DNA of 64,000 nt, taken from assembly GCF_002844235.1 (NCBI RefSeq), contig NZ_PGTS01000005.1, positions 1 through 64,000 on the forward strand, given 5' to 3'. The notes under the pieces were generated by a model. It was not told where the DNA came from. It made no database searches and saw only the letters and a program-made list of their open reading frames with translations. This document shows, one piece after another, positions 8,446 to 18,305 of this stretch. The stretch's first letter is position 1; each line of letters begins with the position of its first letter. Origin of the DNA: Thalassospira povalilytica. Lineage in GTDB: Bacteria; Pseudomonadota; Alphaproteobacteria; Rhodospirillales; Thalassospiraceae. Both the position numbers and the translations under genes were made by a program.

Positions 8446-10599
8446 ATGGCAGAGATGAAAGCCCTGTTGCGATTTCCTGGCGAGCGCAAAGTCGTCCTTG
8501 CCGACTGTCCGGTTCCAATCCCGGGTGACCATGACATCCTTGTTGAAACATGCTTTAGCGTCATCAGCCCGGGCACGGAATTCACCCAGGTGCGTCAGAC
8601 AACAGCACCGCTGTGGCAAAAGGCATGGCAACGCCCCGATCTTGTTGCACTGACGTTGAAATCACTGGCAACCAGCGGTGCAAAGGCCACCGCTTCGCGC
8701 GTCACCAATCAGCTTGGCCGTCCGATGCCATTGGGATATTCGGCAATCGGGCGGATAGAACGCATTGGTGCCAAGGCGGACGGCTTTTATCTTGGTCAAC
8801 GGGTGGCGATTGCCGGAATGGGCCATGCCAGCCATGCCCAATGGAACCGTGTTCCGGTCAATCTGGCCTGCCCGGTTCCCGATAGCGTCCCGGACGACAA
8901 GGCGGCCTTTGCCACCCTTTATGCCCTTGCACTGCATGGCTTGCGACAGGGGAAAACAACCATTGGCGACAAGATCGCGATTATCGGTGCGGGGCTGATC
9001 GGCCAGTTGCTTGTGCAAGCGGCCCACGCAAGCGGCACGCGCACCACGATCATCGAACCAAATCCGTTGCGCCGGCAACTTGCGCAGGAAAACGGTGCCC
9101 ATGGCGGTGTCGATCATTGCCGCCACGCCCCCGACAACAGTTTTGATGCTGTTTATATCTGTGCTGCCGCGCACGGCATGCATACATTGATCGACCAGGC
9201 AGCACGCATGTGCCGGGATCGCGGCACAATCATTTGCGTTGGCGATGTCAATATCAGTGCGCGCCGCAAAACCCTTTATGACAAGGAAATCAGCATTCAT
9301 CAGGTCCGCTCATACGGGCCGGGCCGCTATGACCCCGCCTATGAAGAACTGGGCCATGACTATCCGCTGGGCTATGTGCGCTGGACAATCAAACGCAATA
9401 TGCAGGCTGCCCTTGATTTGATGGCGGATGGCAAACTTGATCCATCCCCCCTGATCACAAACAAGATCACCTTTGCCGATATCGCCAATCATTTCGCAAA
9501 AGGTCCGTCGCAGGATCAGTTGGCGACACTGGTAAGTTATGACATCGCATCGCAGCCGACCGAGCAAACCCCGCCAATCCCGCCAACCCCGCCAACCCCG
9601 CCAACCGATCCCCGGGCGCACTTAATCCCAAAGTCCCGTCAACCTTCCAAGCAACAACCACCAACACGCAAAGCAAGCCTCGTAACCCTTGGTCTGATCG
9701 GCACAGGAAATTACCTTGGCAGTCAGTTGGTCCCGTATCTGAAAAACTGCGGCAATGCCGATATTGTCGCATGCTGTTCCCGTGACGGGCTGTCTGCGAT
9801 GGCGGTTGCGCGCAAATTTGGCAATGCCCGCGCGCTGACATCTGCCAACGAGATTTTCGAAAACCCCGCGATCAACAGCGTCATGATCGCCACCCGCCAT
9901 GACAGCCACGCAGCCCTTGCCGCCGACGCACTGAAATCCGGAAAACATGTCTGGCTTGAAAAACCGGTTGCCATAACCCGCGACGAGCTTGCACTTTTGC
10001 ACGATTGCCAGTCGGTAATGGCGCCTGATGCGATCTTTATGGTCGGGCATAATCGCCGCTATGCCGCCATGACCGCAAAACTGAAAGACGCCCTGCCCGA
10101 CGGGCCAAAGCATTTCCGTTACCGGGTGCGCGTCACCCCGCTTGCCGATCGGCACTGGCTGAACAATCCGGAACAGGGCGGGCGCACAATTGGCGAGATC
10201 ACCCATTTCATTGACCTGATCGCCTGTCTGAACCGGACCGAAATCAGTGATATCCGTTGCCAGTGGCTTGATCGCCGCGCCGGTGACAGCATCTGGACAA
10301 TCCGGTTCGAGGACGGATCACAAGGTGACATCAGCTATCAGCACAGCACACGTCGCGAACCCAAGGAAATCCTTCAGATCGATGCACCGGGATTTGATGC
10401 GCAACTGACCGACTGGCGCAAACTTTCGATCAATGGACACACCGTAATGCGTACATATTTTGGCCAGGACAAAGGCCAAAGATCGGCTATTGAAACCTTT
10501 GTCGATGCCATCGCATCCGGCAGGCAGGATCGGCTGATGCCGGGCCTTGAAGATGAAATCAAACTGATGGCACTCGTGATCAATGCCGCCGGTTATTGA
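8446..10599 (+). CDS. Bi-domain oxidoreductase: zinc-type MDR dehydrogenase fused to Gfo/Idh/MocA dehydrogenase
   Basis: A 717-residue protein. Residues about 1-355 resemble medium-chain dehydrogenases of the threonine dehydrogenase type, with Rossmann motif IIGAGLIGQLLVQAA at about 180. Residues about 405-715 are a Gfo/Idh/MocA oxidoreductase, with a second nucleotide site (LGLIGTGNYLGSQLV) and the family EKP motif (WLEKPVAI). The parts are joined by a proline-rich linker of PPT triplets. Such fusions are known in surface-glycan loci, where sugar oxidation or reduction is the presumed job. Start ATG 8446 is preferred because AAAAAGGA lies five bases ahead; ATG 8440 overlaps that site. It diverges from the ligase-glycosyltransferase gene across 108 bp. 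Substrates are unknown. Confidence 0.8.
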   Translation: MAEMKALLRFPGERKVVLADCPVPIPGDHDILVETCFSVISPGTEFTQVRQTTAPLWQKAWQRPDLVALTLKSLATSGAKATASRVTNQLGRPMPLGYSAIGRIERIGAKADGFYLGQRVAIAGMGHASHAQWNRVPVNLACPVPDSVPDDKAAFATLYALALHGLRQGKTTIGDKIAIIGAGLIGQLLVQAAHASGTRTTIIEPNPLRRQLAQENGAHGGVDHCRHAPDNSFDAVYICAAAHGMHTLIDQAARMCRDRGTIICVGDVNISARRKTLYDKEISIHQVRSYGPGRYDPAYEELGHDYPLGYVRWTIKRNMQAALDLMADGKLDPSPLITNKITFADIANHFAKGPSQDQLATLVSYDIASQPTEQTPPIPPTPPTPPTDPRAHLIPKSRQPSKQQPPTRKASLVTLGLIGTGNYLGSQLVPYLKNCGNADIVACCSRDGLSAMAVARKFGNARALTSANEIFENPAINSVMIATRHDSHAALAADALKSGKHVWLEKPVAITRDELALLHDCQSVMAPDAIFMVGHNRRYAAMTAKLKDALPDGPKHFRYRVRVTPLADRHWLNNPEQGGRTIGEITHFIDLIACLNRTEISDIRCQWLDRRAGDSIWTIRFEDGSQGDISYQHSTRREPKEILQIDAPGFDAQLTDWRKLSINGHTVMRTYFGQDKGQRSAIETFVDAIASGRQDRLMPGLEDEIKLMALVINAAGY
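9570..9605 (+). repeat. In-frame 9-bp tandem repeat encoding the PPT linker
   Basis: Four head-to-tail copies of CCCGCCAA[C/T] encode alternating Pro-Pro-Ile and Pro-Pro-Thr between the two dehydrogenase domains. A 9-bp unit keeps the frame, so copy-number slippage would only change linker length. Confidence 0.9.
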
Positions 10600-11544
10600 T
10601 CAGAAGGCGCCGGCATAAAGAACAATCAACGGCAAGGTGATCATGCTGATCACGGTGGTAATCAGAATGGTCGTGGCCGACCGGTCGATACAAACATTAT
10701 AACTGCCGGCAATGATCGCCACATTCGCCCCGGATGGCAGCGCGGCGACAAGGGTCAGGATGGTCAGTTGCAAGGGCTGCAGATCAAAGATGAAATGCCC
10801 GACCGAAAAGACCAGAAGCGGCTGAACAAACATCTTGGCCACCGTACAGAGCAAGCTGGCACTCAGATTGCCGCGCACCGACTGCCCGTAAAGCCCCGCA
10901 CCAACCAGCAAAAGCGCAATGGTTGGTCCGGCTGTGCGGAACCGCTCAAAGGTGCCGTCGATCATTTCAGGCATCCGGATCTTAAGCAGGGATGCCAGCA
11001 CACCCAGAATAATCGCGATGATGATCGGGTTTTTCAAAACCCGCAAAACGCTGCGCAGGACTTTCGGCAACCAGTGCCCGTCACCGCCACTGCGCGATCC
11101 TTCGACGATCATGATCGTCATCCCCAGAAGACTGAGCGGATGGATCGACAAAATGATCAGAACCGGCACCAGACCTTCTTCGCCATAAACGGCCTGCACC
11201 AGCGGAATGCCCAGAAGAACGATATTGGAAAACACCCCGCCCATCGCGGTCACGGCGGATTCATCTGTTCTGGCCTTAAGCCACAAACGCGCAATGACAA
11301 ACACCACCGCAAAGTTCAAAAACACACCGGAATAATAGCTGCCCCACAGGCGCAAATCGAAATGCGCACTGATGTCGGATTGCGACAAAGTCTGGAACAG
11401 CATGGCCGGGATAAAGGCATTCATCGCGATTTTGGCAAGGAACGGAATACCCTGGCGGGAGATGATCTTGATATGGGTCAGCACAAAGCCGCACATGATC
11501 GTCAAAAAGACAGGACCAACTTTTCCAACGATCAGATCAAGCAT
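10600..11544 (-). CDS. AEC (auxin efflux carrier) family permease
   Basis: A 314-residue protein with about ten hydrophobic segments in the two-fold AEC arrangement, including NAFIPAMLFQTLSQ near the N-terminus and ALPSGANVAIIAGSYN near the C-terminus. Members of this family export or exchange small organic anions such as malate or auxin-like compounds in the inner membrane. Start ATG 11544 has a G-rich site just upstream; frames reaching 11652 add a non-hydrophobic extension without similarity. Its stop codon abuts the stop of the converging bi-domain gene with no bases between (TGA|TCA). The substrate is unknown. Confidence 0.85.
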   Translation of the reverse strand: MLDLIVGKVGPVFLTIMCGFVLTHIKIISRQGIPFLAKIAMNAFIPAMLFQTLSQSDISAHFDLRLWGSYYSGVFLNFAVVFVIARLWLKARTDESAVTAMGGVFSNIVLLGIPLVQAVYGEEGLVPVLIILSIHPLSLLGMTIMIVEGSRSGGDGHWLPKVLRSVLRVLKNPIIIAIILGVLASLLKIRMPEMIDGTFERFRTAGPTIALLLVGAGLYGQSVRGNLSASLLCTVAKMFVQPLLVFSVGHFIFDLQPLQLTILTLVAALPSGANVAIIAGSYNVCIDRSATTILITTVISMITLPLIVLYAGAF

Positions 11545-11711
11545 ATTCCCCCCGACACCCCTGTAAATCAAGGCGCGATAACAGACCCCAAATTCCATAA
11601 ATCGCGCAAAAAGAAAGGACGGCATCAGCGATACCGTCCTGAAATAGTACAAAGCAATTTAAATGCTTACCAGTGTTACGGCACGAATGCCGGACAATGC
11701 AGCTATGCGCG

Positions 11712-13208
11712 TCAGGCCTCGGGATCGGTTTGAACCCGGCGAACCGCATCCTTCCACCCTGCCAAAAGACCATCACGGCGCGATGTTTCGATCTTCGGTT
11801 CGAAACTGGCATCCAGATGCCAGTTGGCGGAAATATGATCTAGATCGCGGTAAATCCCCGCCTGAAGACCGGCAAGATAGGCCGCACCAAGGGCCGTGGT
11901 TTCGGTGACTTCGGGCCGTTCGACCGAAATACCCAAAACGTCCGACAGCATCTGACACAGCCAGTCATTGGCAACCATGCCGCCATCAACACGCACCGCC
12001 TTGGGCGACACACCATCTGCGGCCATGGCTTCAAACAGGTCAAATGTCTGATAACAAACGCTTTCAAGCGCGGCACGGACAAATTCACGCGGGCCGGTAT
12101 CACGCGTCAGGCCAAAAATCGCGCCGCGCGCATCCGGGTCCCAATAGGGTGCGCCAAGTCCGGTAAAGGCCGGGACAAGATAAACCCCGTGATTGCCATC
12201 AAGGGATTTTGCCAATCCTTCGGTTTCGGCCGCCGATTTGATGATGCCAAGACCATCGCGCAACCATTGCACCGCCGCCCCGGCGACAAAGATCGCCCCT
12301 TCGATGGCATAGCTTGTCTTGCCATTGATGCGATACCCGACCGTGGTCAAAAGACGGTGCCGGGATGTTACCGCCTCGTCCCCGGTATTAAGGATCACAA
12401 AACAGCCGGTGCCATAGGTGCTTTTGATATCGCCCGGCTCAAAGCAGCATTGGCCAAAGGCCGCCGCCTGCTGATCGCCCGCCATGCCCAGAACCGGGAT
12501 TTCGGCCCCGAACAGATCGGGATCGGTTGCGCCAAAGTCGGCCGCACAATCCTCGACTTCGGGCAGCATGGTTTGCGGCACCCGGAAGATTTGGCATAGC
12601 GTATCGTCCCAGGCGTTTTCACGAATGTTAAACAGGTTGGTGCGTGCGGCATTGGTGGCATCGGTCGCATGGGATTTACCACCGGTCAAACGCCACAAAA
12701 GGAAACTGTCGACCGTGCCGAACGCAAGATCGCCCTGCTCGGCCCGTGCCCGTGCGCCTGATACATGGTCAAGGATCCAGGCAACCTTGGTGGCCGAAAA
12801 ATACGGATCAATCAAAAGACCCGAACGTGCATTGACCGCATCCTCAAGCCCCGGATCACGTTTTTTCAAATCATGGCACAGCGATGCGGTGCGGCGGTCC
12901 TGCCAGACAATGGCATTGTAAATCGCCTTGCCGGTTTTGCGATCCCAGACAACGGTGGTTTCACGCTGGTTGGTGATGCCAATGGCTGCGACCTGTTTGA
13001 TATCAACGCGCGCCAATGCCTCTTTGCAGACGGCAACAACCGTGTTCCACAAATCTTCGGGGTCATGTTCGACCCAGCCGCTATTGGGGAAATGTTGGGG
13101 GAATTCCTGTTGTGCGACGGAAACGGATCGGCCGTTTTCATCAAAAACAATCGCACGTGAACTTGTCGTTCCCTGATCAATGGCAAGGATGTAACGCGTA
13201 TCGGTCAT
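11712..13208 (-). CDS. glpK: Glycerol kinase
   Basis: A 498-residue FGGY kinase phosphorylating glycerol to glycerol-3-phosphate in the cytoplasm. The N-terminal ATP-binding signature [18 protein letters not shown] is intact. The family signatures [13 protein letters not shown] and [15 protein letters not shown] are present, and the length matches E. coli GlpK. Start ATG 13208 follows GGGAGGA. A GlpR-like operator lies 128 bp upstream and matches the one before glpD ten kilobases away, so the kinase is probably co-induced with the glycerol importer although it is not in that operon. Confidence 0.96.
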   Translation of the reverse strand: MTDTRYILAIDQGTTSSRAIVFDENGRSVSVAQQEFPQHFPNSGWVEHDPEDLWNTVVAVCKEALARVDIKQVAAIGITNQRETTVVWDRKTGKAIYNAIVWQDRRTASLCHDLKKRDPGLEDAVNARSGLLIDPYFSATKVAWILDHVSGARARAEQGDLAFGTVDSFLLWRLTGGKSHATDATNAARTNLFNIRENAWDDTLCQIFRVPQTMLPEVEDCAADFGATDPDLFGAEIPVLGMAGDQQAAAFGQCCFEPGDIKSTYGTGCFVILNTGDEAVTSRHRLLTTVGYRINGKTSYAIEGAIFVAGAAVQWLRDGLGIIKSAAETEGLAKSLDGNHGVYLVPAFTGLGAPYWDPDARGAIFGLTRDTGPREFVRAALESVCYQTFDLFEAMAADGVSPKAVRVDGGMVANDWLCQMLSDVLGISVERPEVTETTALGAAYLAGLQAGIYRDLDHISANWHLDASFEPKIETSRRDGLLAGWKDAVRRVQTDPEA

Positions 13209-13335
13209 TTGTGTTTTCCTCCCGAGCCGGCAGTTTCCCTGCCCTCTGACCCTGCATGATGCCATGCGTTTTGCCCGTCTTTGCGACCGGGCGGTTGGCT
13301 TTATCGCTCTATTTAGAAAAAAATCGCACCAAAAA

Positions 13336-13356
13336 ACAATTCGTTTTCGAAAATTT
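13336..13356. promoter_or_regulatory. GlpR-type operator upstream of glpK
   Basis: The 17-base core TTCGTTTTCGAAAATTT (13340-13356) differs at one position from the site before glpD (22884-22900). It fits the right-hand part of the enterobacterial GlpR consensus as I recall it (TTCGWTWWCGAWMATKW). It lies between divergent glpK and the acidic-protein gene, so it could affect both. Confidence 0.65.
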
Positions 13357-13506
13357 TTCACCGATTTTCTAGCAAAGCCCTGTTGGGCGAGAGCGTATCA
13401 CACGTTGCATGCGGCAAAAATGGCCGGTTTTCGCGCGGCACGCGAATTGCAACAAATCTGGCAAGAATGAATTCCAACCGGCATCTTTTTCCCATGGAGG
13501 GCTCTT

Positions 13507-14049
13507 ATGGGATTGTATGACACATTGCTGAGCGTCACCAAAACCGCCTATAGCGCCAAAAGTGCGGCTTCGCAGGGCATGACGATTGCCTCAAACAGTC
13601 AGCCGCTTCCTGATGACGACAAGGAAGAAAATACCGAGCTGGCCTATATCCGCGAACACGGCTTCACCACCTATGTAAAGGAAATCGAGGAACGCAAAAT
13701 CGAAGAATTGCGCGCCAAAATCCTTAAAAGCATGGGGCTGGACGAAGAAGCATTGGCCAAAATGGATGCCGAAGATCGTCAGGCGGTCGAAAAAACCATC
13801 GCTGATGCCATCGAACAGCAGCTTAATGGCAACACACTTGCCAATGCGGAACTCGGTAAGAATGACGGCAAGGAATCCGAAAGCGAACGCCGCGACCGGA
13901 TGCAGGCACAGATCGCCTTTAACCCGCGCATGTTTGACGTCTTTACCGAACTGCAATCGGAACTGCCGGCCGGATCGTCACAATCCATCACCGGTGAAGA
14001 AGACGATCCCCAGACGTCGGGCGCACGAAAAGATCTGTTTTCGGCCTGA
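13507..14049 (+). CDS. Conserved-looking acidic protein of unknown function
   Basis: A 180-residue protein I do not recognise. It is soluble-looking, strongly acidic and rich in Glu, Asp, Ala and Gln, with no signal peptide or membrane segment. Residues about 50-105 (EIEERKIEELRAKIL to AIEQQLNG) are predicted by eye to form a long charged helix or coiled coil. The C-terminus (about 150-175) is low-complexity and probably disordered. A good ribosome site (GGAGGG) precedes ATG 13507 and a strong terminator follows the stop, so it appears to be a genuine single-gene transcript. It is divergent from glpK across a GlpR-like site; any link with glycerol metabolism is speculative. Confidence 0.7.
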   Translation: MGLYDTLLSVTKTAYSAKSAASQGMTIASNSQPLPDDDKEENTELAYIREHGFTTYVKEIEERKIEELRAKILKSMGLDEEALAKMDAEDRQAVEKTIADAIEQQLNGNTLANAELGKNDGKESESERRDRMQAQIAFNPRMFDVFTELQSELPAGSSQSITGEEDDPQTSGARKDLFSA

Positions 14050-14084
14050 TCATCCCGGGCGACAGACCAGCAAATTTACAAACG

Positions 14085-14115
14085 AAAAGGGCGCTGCGGT
14101 TTGCAGCGCCCTTTT
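14085..14115. terminator. Bidirectional intrinsic terminator
   Basis: A 13-bp perfect stem (AAAAGGGCGCTGC / GCAGCGCCCTTTT, loop GGTTT) lies between the converging acidic-protein gene and the aldehyde dehydrogenase gene. It carries A- and T-runs suited to both directions. Confidence 0.9.
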
Positions 14116-14136
14116 GCATGCGTGCCCTGTTCGGGA

Positions 14137-15597
14137 TCAGTCGTCGATCCCGCCAATGCAGACATATTTGACTTCGAGATAATCCTCGACGCCGTATTTC
14201 GAACCCTCGCGGCCAACACCGGACTGTTTGAAACCGCCAAACGGTGCGACTTCGGTCGCCATTACGCCGACATTCACACCGACCAGACCGCTTTCAAGTC
14301 CTTCGGCCAGCTTCCAGATGCGCGAAATGTCACGCGAATAGAAATATGACGCCAGGCCAAATTCGGAATCATTGGCCATTTCCAGAACTTCGTCATCGCT
14401 GTGGAAACGGATCAGGGGCGCCATCGGGCCAAAGGTTTCCTCGCGGAAGACCGTCATGTCACGATTGGCATCGGCAATCACCGTCGGCTGGAAGAAAGAC
14501 CCGCCAAGTTCATGGCGCTTGCCACCGGTCAGGATGCGGCCACCTTTGGACACAGCGTCGGCAACCTGGTTTTCAACCTTTGCCACCGCCTTCTCATTGA
14601 TCAGCGGACCAATGACCACGCCGTCCTCAAAACCGTTACCGACCGGCATTTCGGCGACTTTGGCGGCATATTTTTCGGCAAATTCGTCATAGACCGCATC
14701 ATGGACAAACAGACGGTTCGCACAGACACAGGTCTGACCGGCATTGCGGTATTTCGATGCAATCGCACCTTCGACCGCGGCATCGATATCGGCATCTTCA
14801 CAGACGATGAACGGCGCATTGCCGCCAAGTTCAAGGCTGATTTTCTTGACCGTATCGGCACATTGACGCATCAGCAAACGCCCGACCGGGGTCGATCCGG
14901 TAAAGGTCAGTTTGCGGACTTTCGGGTTTTCGGTCATTTCCGCACCGATTTCGACCGCTTCACCGGTAACAATCGACAGCAGCCCTTTGGGAAGGCCGGC
15001 ACGTTCGGCCAGGATCGCCATGGCCAGTGCGGAATAGGGCGTTTCCATTGCCGGTTTGACCACCATCGCACAGCCAACCGCCAGTGCCGGGCCCGCCTTG
15101 CGCGTGATCATTGCCGTCGGGAAGTTCCACGGCGTGATCGCAGCACAAACACCGACCGGTTCTTTCAGAACCATCACACGGCGGCCTTCGGCAAAGGTCG
15201 GGATCACATCGCCATAAACACGTTTGCCTTCTTCGGCGAACCATTGCAGGAAGCTTGACGCATAGGCGATTTCGCCTTTGGCCTCGGCAAGCGGCTTGCC
15301 CTGTTCGGCGGTCATGATGGCACCAAGATCATCCTGATTTTCCATCATCAGGTCGTACCATTTCATCAAAATGGCCGAACGTTCCTTCGCCGTGCGCTTT
15401 TTCCAAAGCTTCTGGGCCTTTTCGGCAACATTGACCGCATGGGCAACCGCATCGCGGCCAAGGACCGGCACAGTGCCAAGCACTTCACCGGTGGCCGGGT
15501 TGGTGACCTGTTCGGTTTTCCCGTCTGGGGCATCGACCCATTCCCCGCCGACATAGGCCTGCTGGGTGAAAAGTGACGGGTCTTTAAGCGATATCAT
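14137..15597 (-). CDS. gabD: NAD(P)-dependent succinate-semialdehyde dehydrogenase (GabD type)
   Basis: A 486-residue aldehyde dehydrogenase. The N-terminus (DPSLFTQQAYVGGEWVDA) matches the GabD subgroup. The catalytic elements are visible: ITPWNFPTAMITRK for the cofactor pocket, the general-base Glu in LELGGNAPF and the nucleophile Cys in GQTCVCANR. It should oxidise succinate semialdehyde to succinate. Oxidation of 2-oxoglutarate semialdehyde, the end product of the hydroxyproline genes in this window, is a possible extra role because no dedicated enzyme for that step is seen here. Start ATG 15597 follows CGGAGG. It is monocistronic between two terminators. Confidence 0.88.
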   Translation of the reverse strand: MISLKDPSLFTQQAYVGGEWVDAPDGKTEQVTNPATGEVLGTVPVLGRDAVAHAVNVAEKAQKLWKKRTAKERSAILMKWYDLMMENQDDLGAIMTAEQGKPLAEAKGEIAYASSFLQWFAEEGKRVYGDVIPTFAEGRRVMVLKEPVGVCAAITPWNFPTAMITRKAGPALAVGCAMVVKPAMETPYSALAMAILAERAGLPKGLLSIVTGEAVEIGAEMTENPKVRKLTFTGSTPVGRLLMRQCADTVKKISLELGGNAPFIVCEDADIDAAVEGAIASKYRNAGQTCVCANRLFVHDAVYDEFAEKYAAKVAEMPVGNGFEDGVVIGPLINEKAVAKVENQVADAVSKGGRILTGGKRHELGGSFFQPTVIADANRDMTVFREETFGPMAPLIRFHSDDEVLEMANDSEFGLASYFYSRDISRIWKLAEGLESGLVGVNVGVMATEVAPFGGFKQSGVGREGSKYGVEDYLEVKYVCIGGIDD

Positions 15598-15948
15598 TTT
15601 AGTGCCTCCGGAATTCTTTATTGGGAGCAACTCGATCGGATATCCCACATCTAGTCTGCTCCGGGATCAATGCCACATCTTCGCGAGATATTTCTGCCTT
15701 GGCAATCGCAAACAACCATGACCACGCCCTTTGCCAGAAGATTGCAACCGATCCACCATTGACCGAATCTTTTGGCAGAAAATGCGATATTTGGCCGTCT
15801 CCCCAGCCAGTTACCATCAATTTCACCGGCCGGCTTGGCGCCGCCACCTGCCTTGCAAAAACAAGGGGACGGAAACCGCTTTGCGGTTCCCGTCCCCGAT
15901 TATCATCACGACTGTCCGCGAAATGCGGTCACAGTTTCACGCGATCCG
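15598..15948. other. 351-bp intergenic region between gabD and the binding-protein gene
   Basis: It holds the terminator at 15865-15897 and presumably the gabD promoter. An imperfect inverted repeat (GCCAGAAGATT 15733-15743, AATCTTTTGGC 15766-15776, 10 of 11 paired) is the only other structure I see. No convincing gene is present. Confidence 0.5.
15865..15897 (-). terminator. Intrinsic terminator of the iron-signalling operon
   Basis: A 15-bp stem with one mismatch and a 3-base loop lies 51 bp past the binding-protein stop codon. On the minus strand it is followed by TTGTTTTTG. Confidence 0.8.
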
Positions 15949-17079
15949 TTATTCCGAAAGCGACCCGAAATATCCCGGCTGATAGTCGATTGGCAAAAAG
16001 CGATCATGCAGGGTTCGGAATGTTTCATCCGGATCGACATCGGAAAACAGGTCCGGATGGAACCATTTTGCCATTTGCTGAATGGCAACGAACTGATAGG
16101 GGCTGTTGTAAAACTGATGCCAGACGGCATGAAACGCCCCGGTTTTCTGTGCCGCGATGCCAAGATAGGCCGCCCGTGTCGGATAGAATTTCAGTTTCTG
16201 GCGAATTTCATCGCGATCCGCGCCCGGCCCGACCGGAACCCATCGCCCCCCCGGTACGTAGGCATCCCACATTGCACTGGTGATGATGATATGATCCGGG
16301 CTTGAAACAATCACCTGTTCGGCATTGATCTGACCGAATGTTCCGGGGATCAGGTCCTTGGCGATGTTATTGCCACCGGCAAACTCGACCATCGCGCCGA
16401 AATTGCTGTTGCCAAATGAGTGGCAACAATCCTCATAGAACCCGGCAGCACGGTCGATGAAAACTTTCGGACGTTGCGGGTTTTCCGCTGCCAGCCGGTC
16501 TGTGATCTTGGCGATTTCAGCTGCACGAAAATCGATAAATTCTTCGGCACGATCTTCCTTGCCAAACAGCTTGCCAAACAGGCGGATCGACGGTTCGGTA
16601 TTGGTTTCCGGATCATTGCGGAAATCAACATAAACCACCGGAATATTCAATCCGCCAAGTTTTTCGATATAGGCCGCTTCTTCGACCGCGCGCTTGGTTT
16701 CAAGATTAAGAAAGACGATATCGGGCTTCTGGGCGATGGTGGTTTCAATATCAATCAGGCTTTGTTCCAATCCTTCAAAGGCCGGAATTTTGCCAAATGC
16801 CGGAAACTTTTCCAGATAGGCCTGATAGGTTGCCGGATCGGCTTCGATCAAATCCTTGCGCCAGCCAACAATATGTTCGGCCGGGTTTTCACGGTCCAGG
16901 GCGGCAATGATATAAAGTTGACGTCCTTCGCCCAAAACAGCACGCTTGACCGGTACGGTAACGTCAACCTGACGCCCGGCAATATCGGTTACGGTGATGG
17001 TTTCGGCCATCGCCGAATGATACAGGCTCATGGCTGCAATCATCGCAATGAACCACTGAACCGTCATTTTCAGCTTCAT
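15949..17079 (-). CDS. Periplasmic Fe(III)-siderophore-type ABC binding protein
   Basis: A 376-residue exported protein. Residues 1-25 are a signal peptide ending HSAMA-ET. The mature part begins TVTDIAGRQVDV, the usual start of class III (FecB/FhuD/BtuF-like) binding proteins, and has the two-lobe pattern with a linking helix (about 90-200 and 215-370). No permease or ATPase gene is adjacent. The ATG lies one base before the stop of the upstream MFS gene, with GGAG inside that gene's last codons, so translation was coupled. As last gene of the sigma/anti-sigma/receptor cluster it probably handles a ferric siderophore. The ligand is unknown. Confidence 0.82.
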   Translation of the reverse strand: MKLKMTVQWFIAMIAAMSLYHSAMAETITVTDIAGRQVDVTVPVKRAVLGEGRQLYIIAALDRENPAEHIVGWRKDLIEADPATYQAYLEKFPAFGKIPAFEGLEQSLIDIETTIAQKPDIVFLNLETKRAVEEAAYIEKLGGLNIPVVYVDFRNDPETNTEPSIRLFGKLFGKEDRAEEFIDFRAAEIAKITDRLAAENPQRPKVFIDRAAGFYEDCCHSFGNSNFGAMVEFAGGNNIAKDLIPGTFGQINAEQVIVSSPDHIIITSAMWDAYVPGGRWVPVGPGADRDEIRQKLKFYPTRAAYLGIAAQKTGAFHAVWHQFYNSPYQFVAIQQMAKWFHPDLFSDVDPDETFRTLHDRFLPIDYQPGYFGSLSE

Positions 17080-17080
17080 T

Positions 17081-18304
17081 TCAGTCTCCTGAATGTTGAA
17101 CAGGCCGTGTCAGCGGGCGCATGCGCACATACCCAAATGTGCATGCAAACAACCCGACCAGATAGACAAGGCCGACAAGGAAATAGATGTTCGAAAGTCC
17201 CGCGACCTGCGCGAACCAGCCACCAAGCGCAATGCCGCAAATCGCTGACATCTGTGCCGTACTTTGTGCCAGTCCCAGAACACGCCCCTGTTGCTGATCC
17301 GGGGCAACACGCGATATCAGCGCCGTCAGAACCGGGGTCGTTGCACCCAACAAACCGCCCCAGACGAAATACATTCCGGCAAACACGAAAATCTACCCGG
17401 TCGCCCCGGCCATCAGGGTCACGATGACGCATCCACCAATGACCAGGCACATGCGTTTCAATATGTCCCGGGGGCTTCGGGCTTCGAAATAGCGTGCCCA
17501 AAACGATGCCGCGGTAACAAAGCCAAGTGCAAGCAACCCGTAACAGGCCCCGACCACCCAGTTTTCAACCTCGAAACGACCCAGCACGAATAATGAAAAG
17601 CCCGATTGGGTCACCATGCGGGCCAGAAGCAACACCCCCAATATCAGAAGGACCACGGCAATCCGGGATGGGTCAGCAGGGCGTGCTTGCCGGTTTCGTG
17701 CATTCCCCGCATCAGACAACCGGGTATCTGGCAGCCGGTGCTTTGCCGACGGCAGGAAAATCACAACCGGCAACAGACAGGCAAAACACAGAAGACCCGC
17801 CGTAAAGTTGATCCAGAAAAAGCTGGCATGATCGAGTATCACGCCCCCGACCACGGCCCCGCCAAGTGACCCGACATTGGTTGATATCTGCAAATAGGCA
17901 AAAAGCTTTGTTCTGTTGGCCGGGCTTTCGATACTGACGCCATAAGCCTGTGCTGGCGCGATATAACCCGCGCACGCTCCTTGTAAGAACCGCAAGATCA
18001 GGATCGACCAGACATCCCCGGCAAAGGCCAAAGCCATCTGGGTTGCCGCAAGCCCAAAAAGCGCGCGCAGCATCATGGATTTGTGCCCGAACCGGTCACC
18101 CATCCGCCCCCAGAATGTGCTGGTCAGCATGATGCCAACCATCGGCCCGACATAGACCGCAACACTGGCAAAGCTGAACAGATCATCAGAATTGACCAAC
18201 ATGCGCAAATGAACGGGCCAGAACGGCCCGCTCATTTCCATTGCCCCCATCGCAACAAGCTGGGTGACAAAAAGCAGATGGATTTGCCAGCGCGGGGCTG
18301 TCAC
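17081..18304 (-). pseudogene. MFS transporter interrupted by an in-frame amber codon
   Basis: One reading frame of 407 codons encodes a 12-segment major facilitator, but codon 304 is TAG (17393-17395). The upstream part (303 residues) has MFS motifs GRMGDRFGHKSMM and the central loop. The downstream part (from IFVFAGMYFVWGG) supplies the last segments, so the frame is continuous apart from this stop. A TGG-to-TAG change would explain it, since Trp suits the position. The start is GTG 18304, overlapping the end of the receptor gene. Position in a siderophore cluster suggests siderophore export or uptake from the periplasm. The truncated product lacks about three helices and is probably inactive, unless the stop is a sequencing error or is suppressed. 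Confidence 0.8.
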
Positions 18305-18305
18305 A

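Noticed and set aside
9570-9605. Considered as a CRISPR-like or regulatory repeat
   Set aside because: The repeats are contiguous, in frame and encode a proline-rich linker, with no spacers.
15949-17079. Considered as a vitamin B12 (BtuF) protein
   Set aside because: The sigma/anti-sigma/TonB receptor context favours a ferric siderophore, and I saw no cobalamin riboswitch-like leader upstream of the operon.
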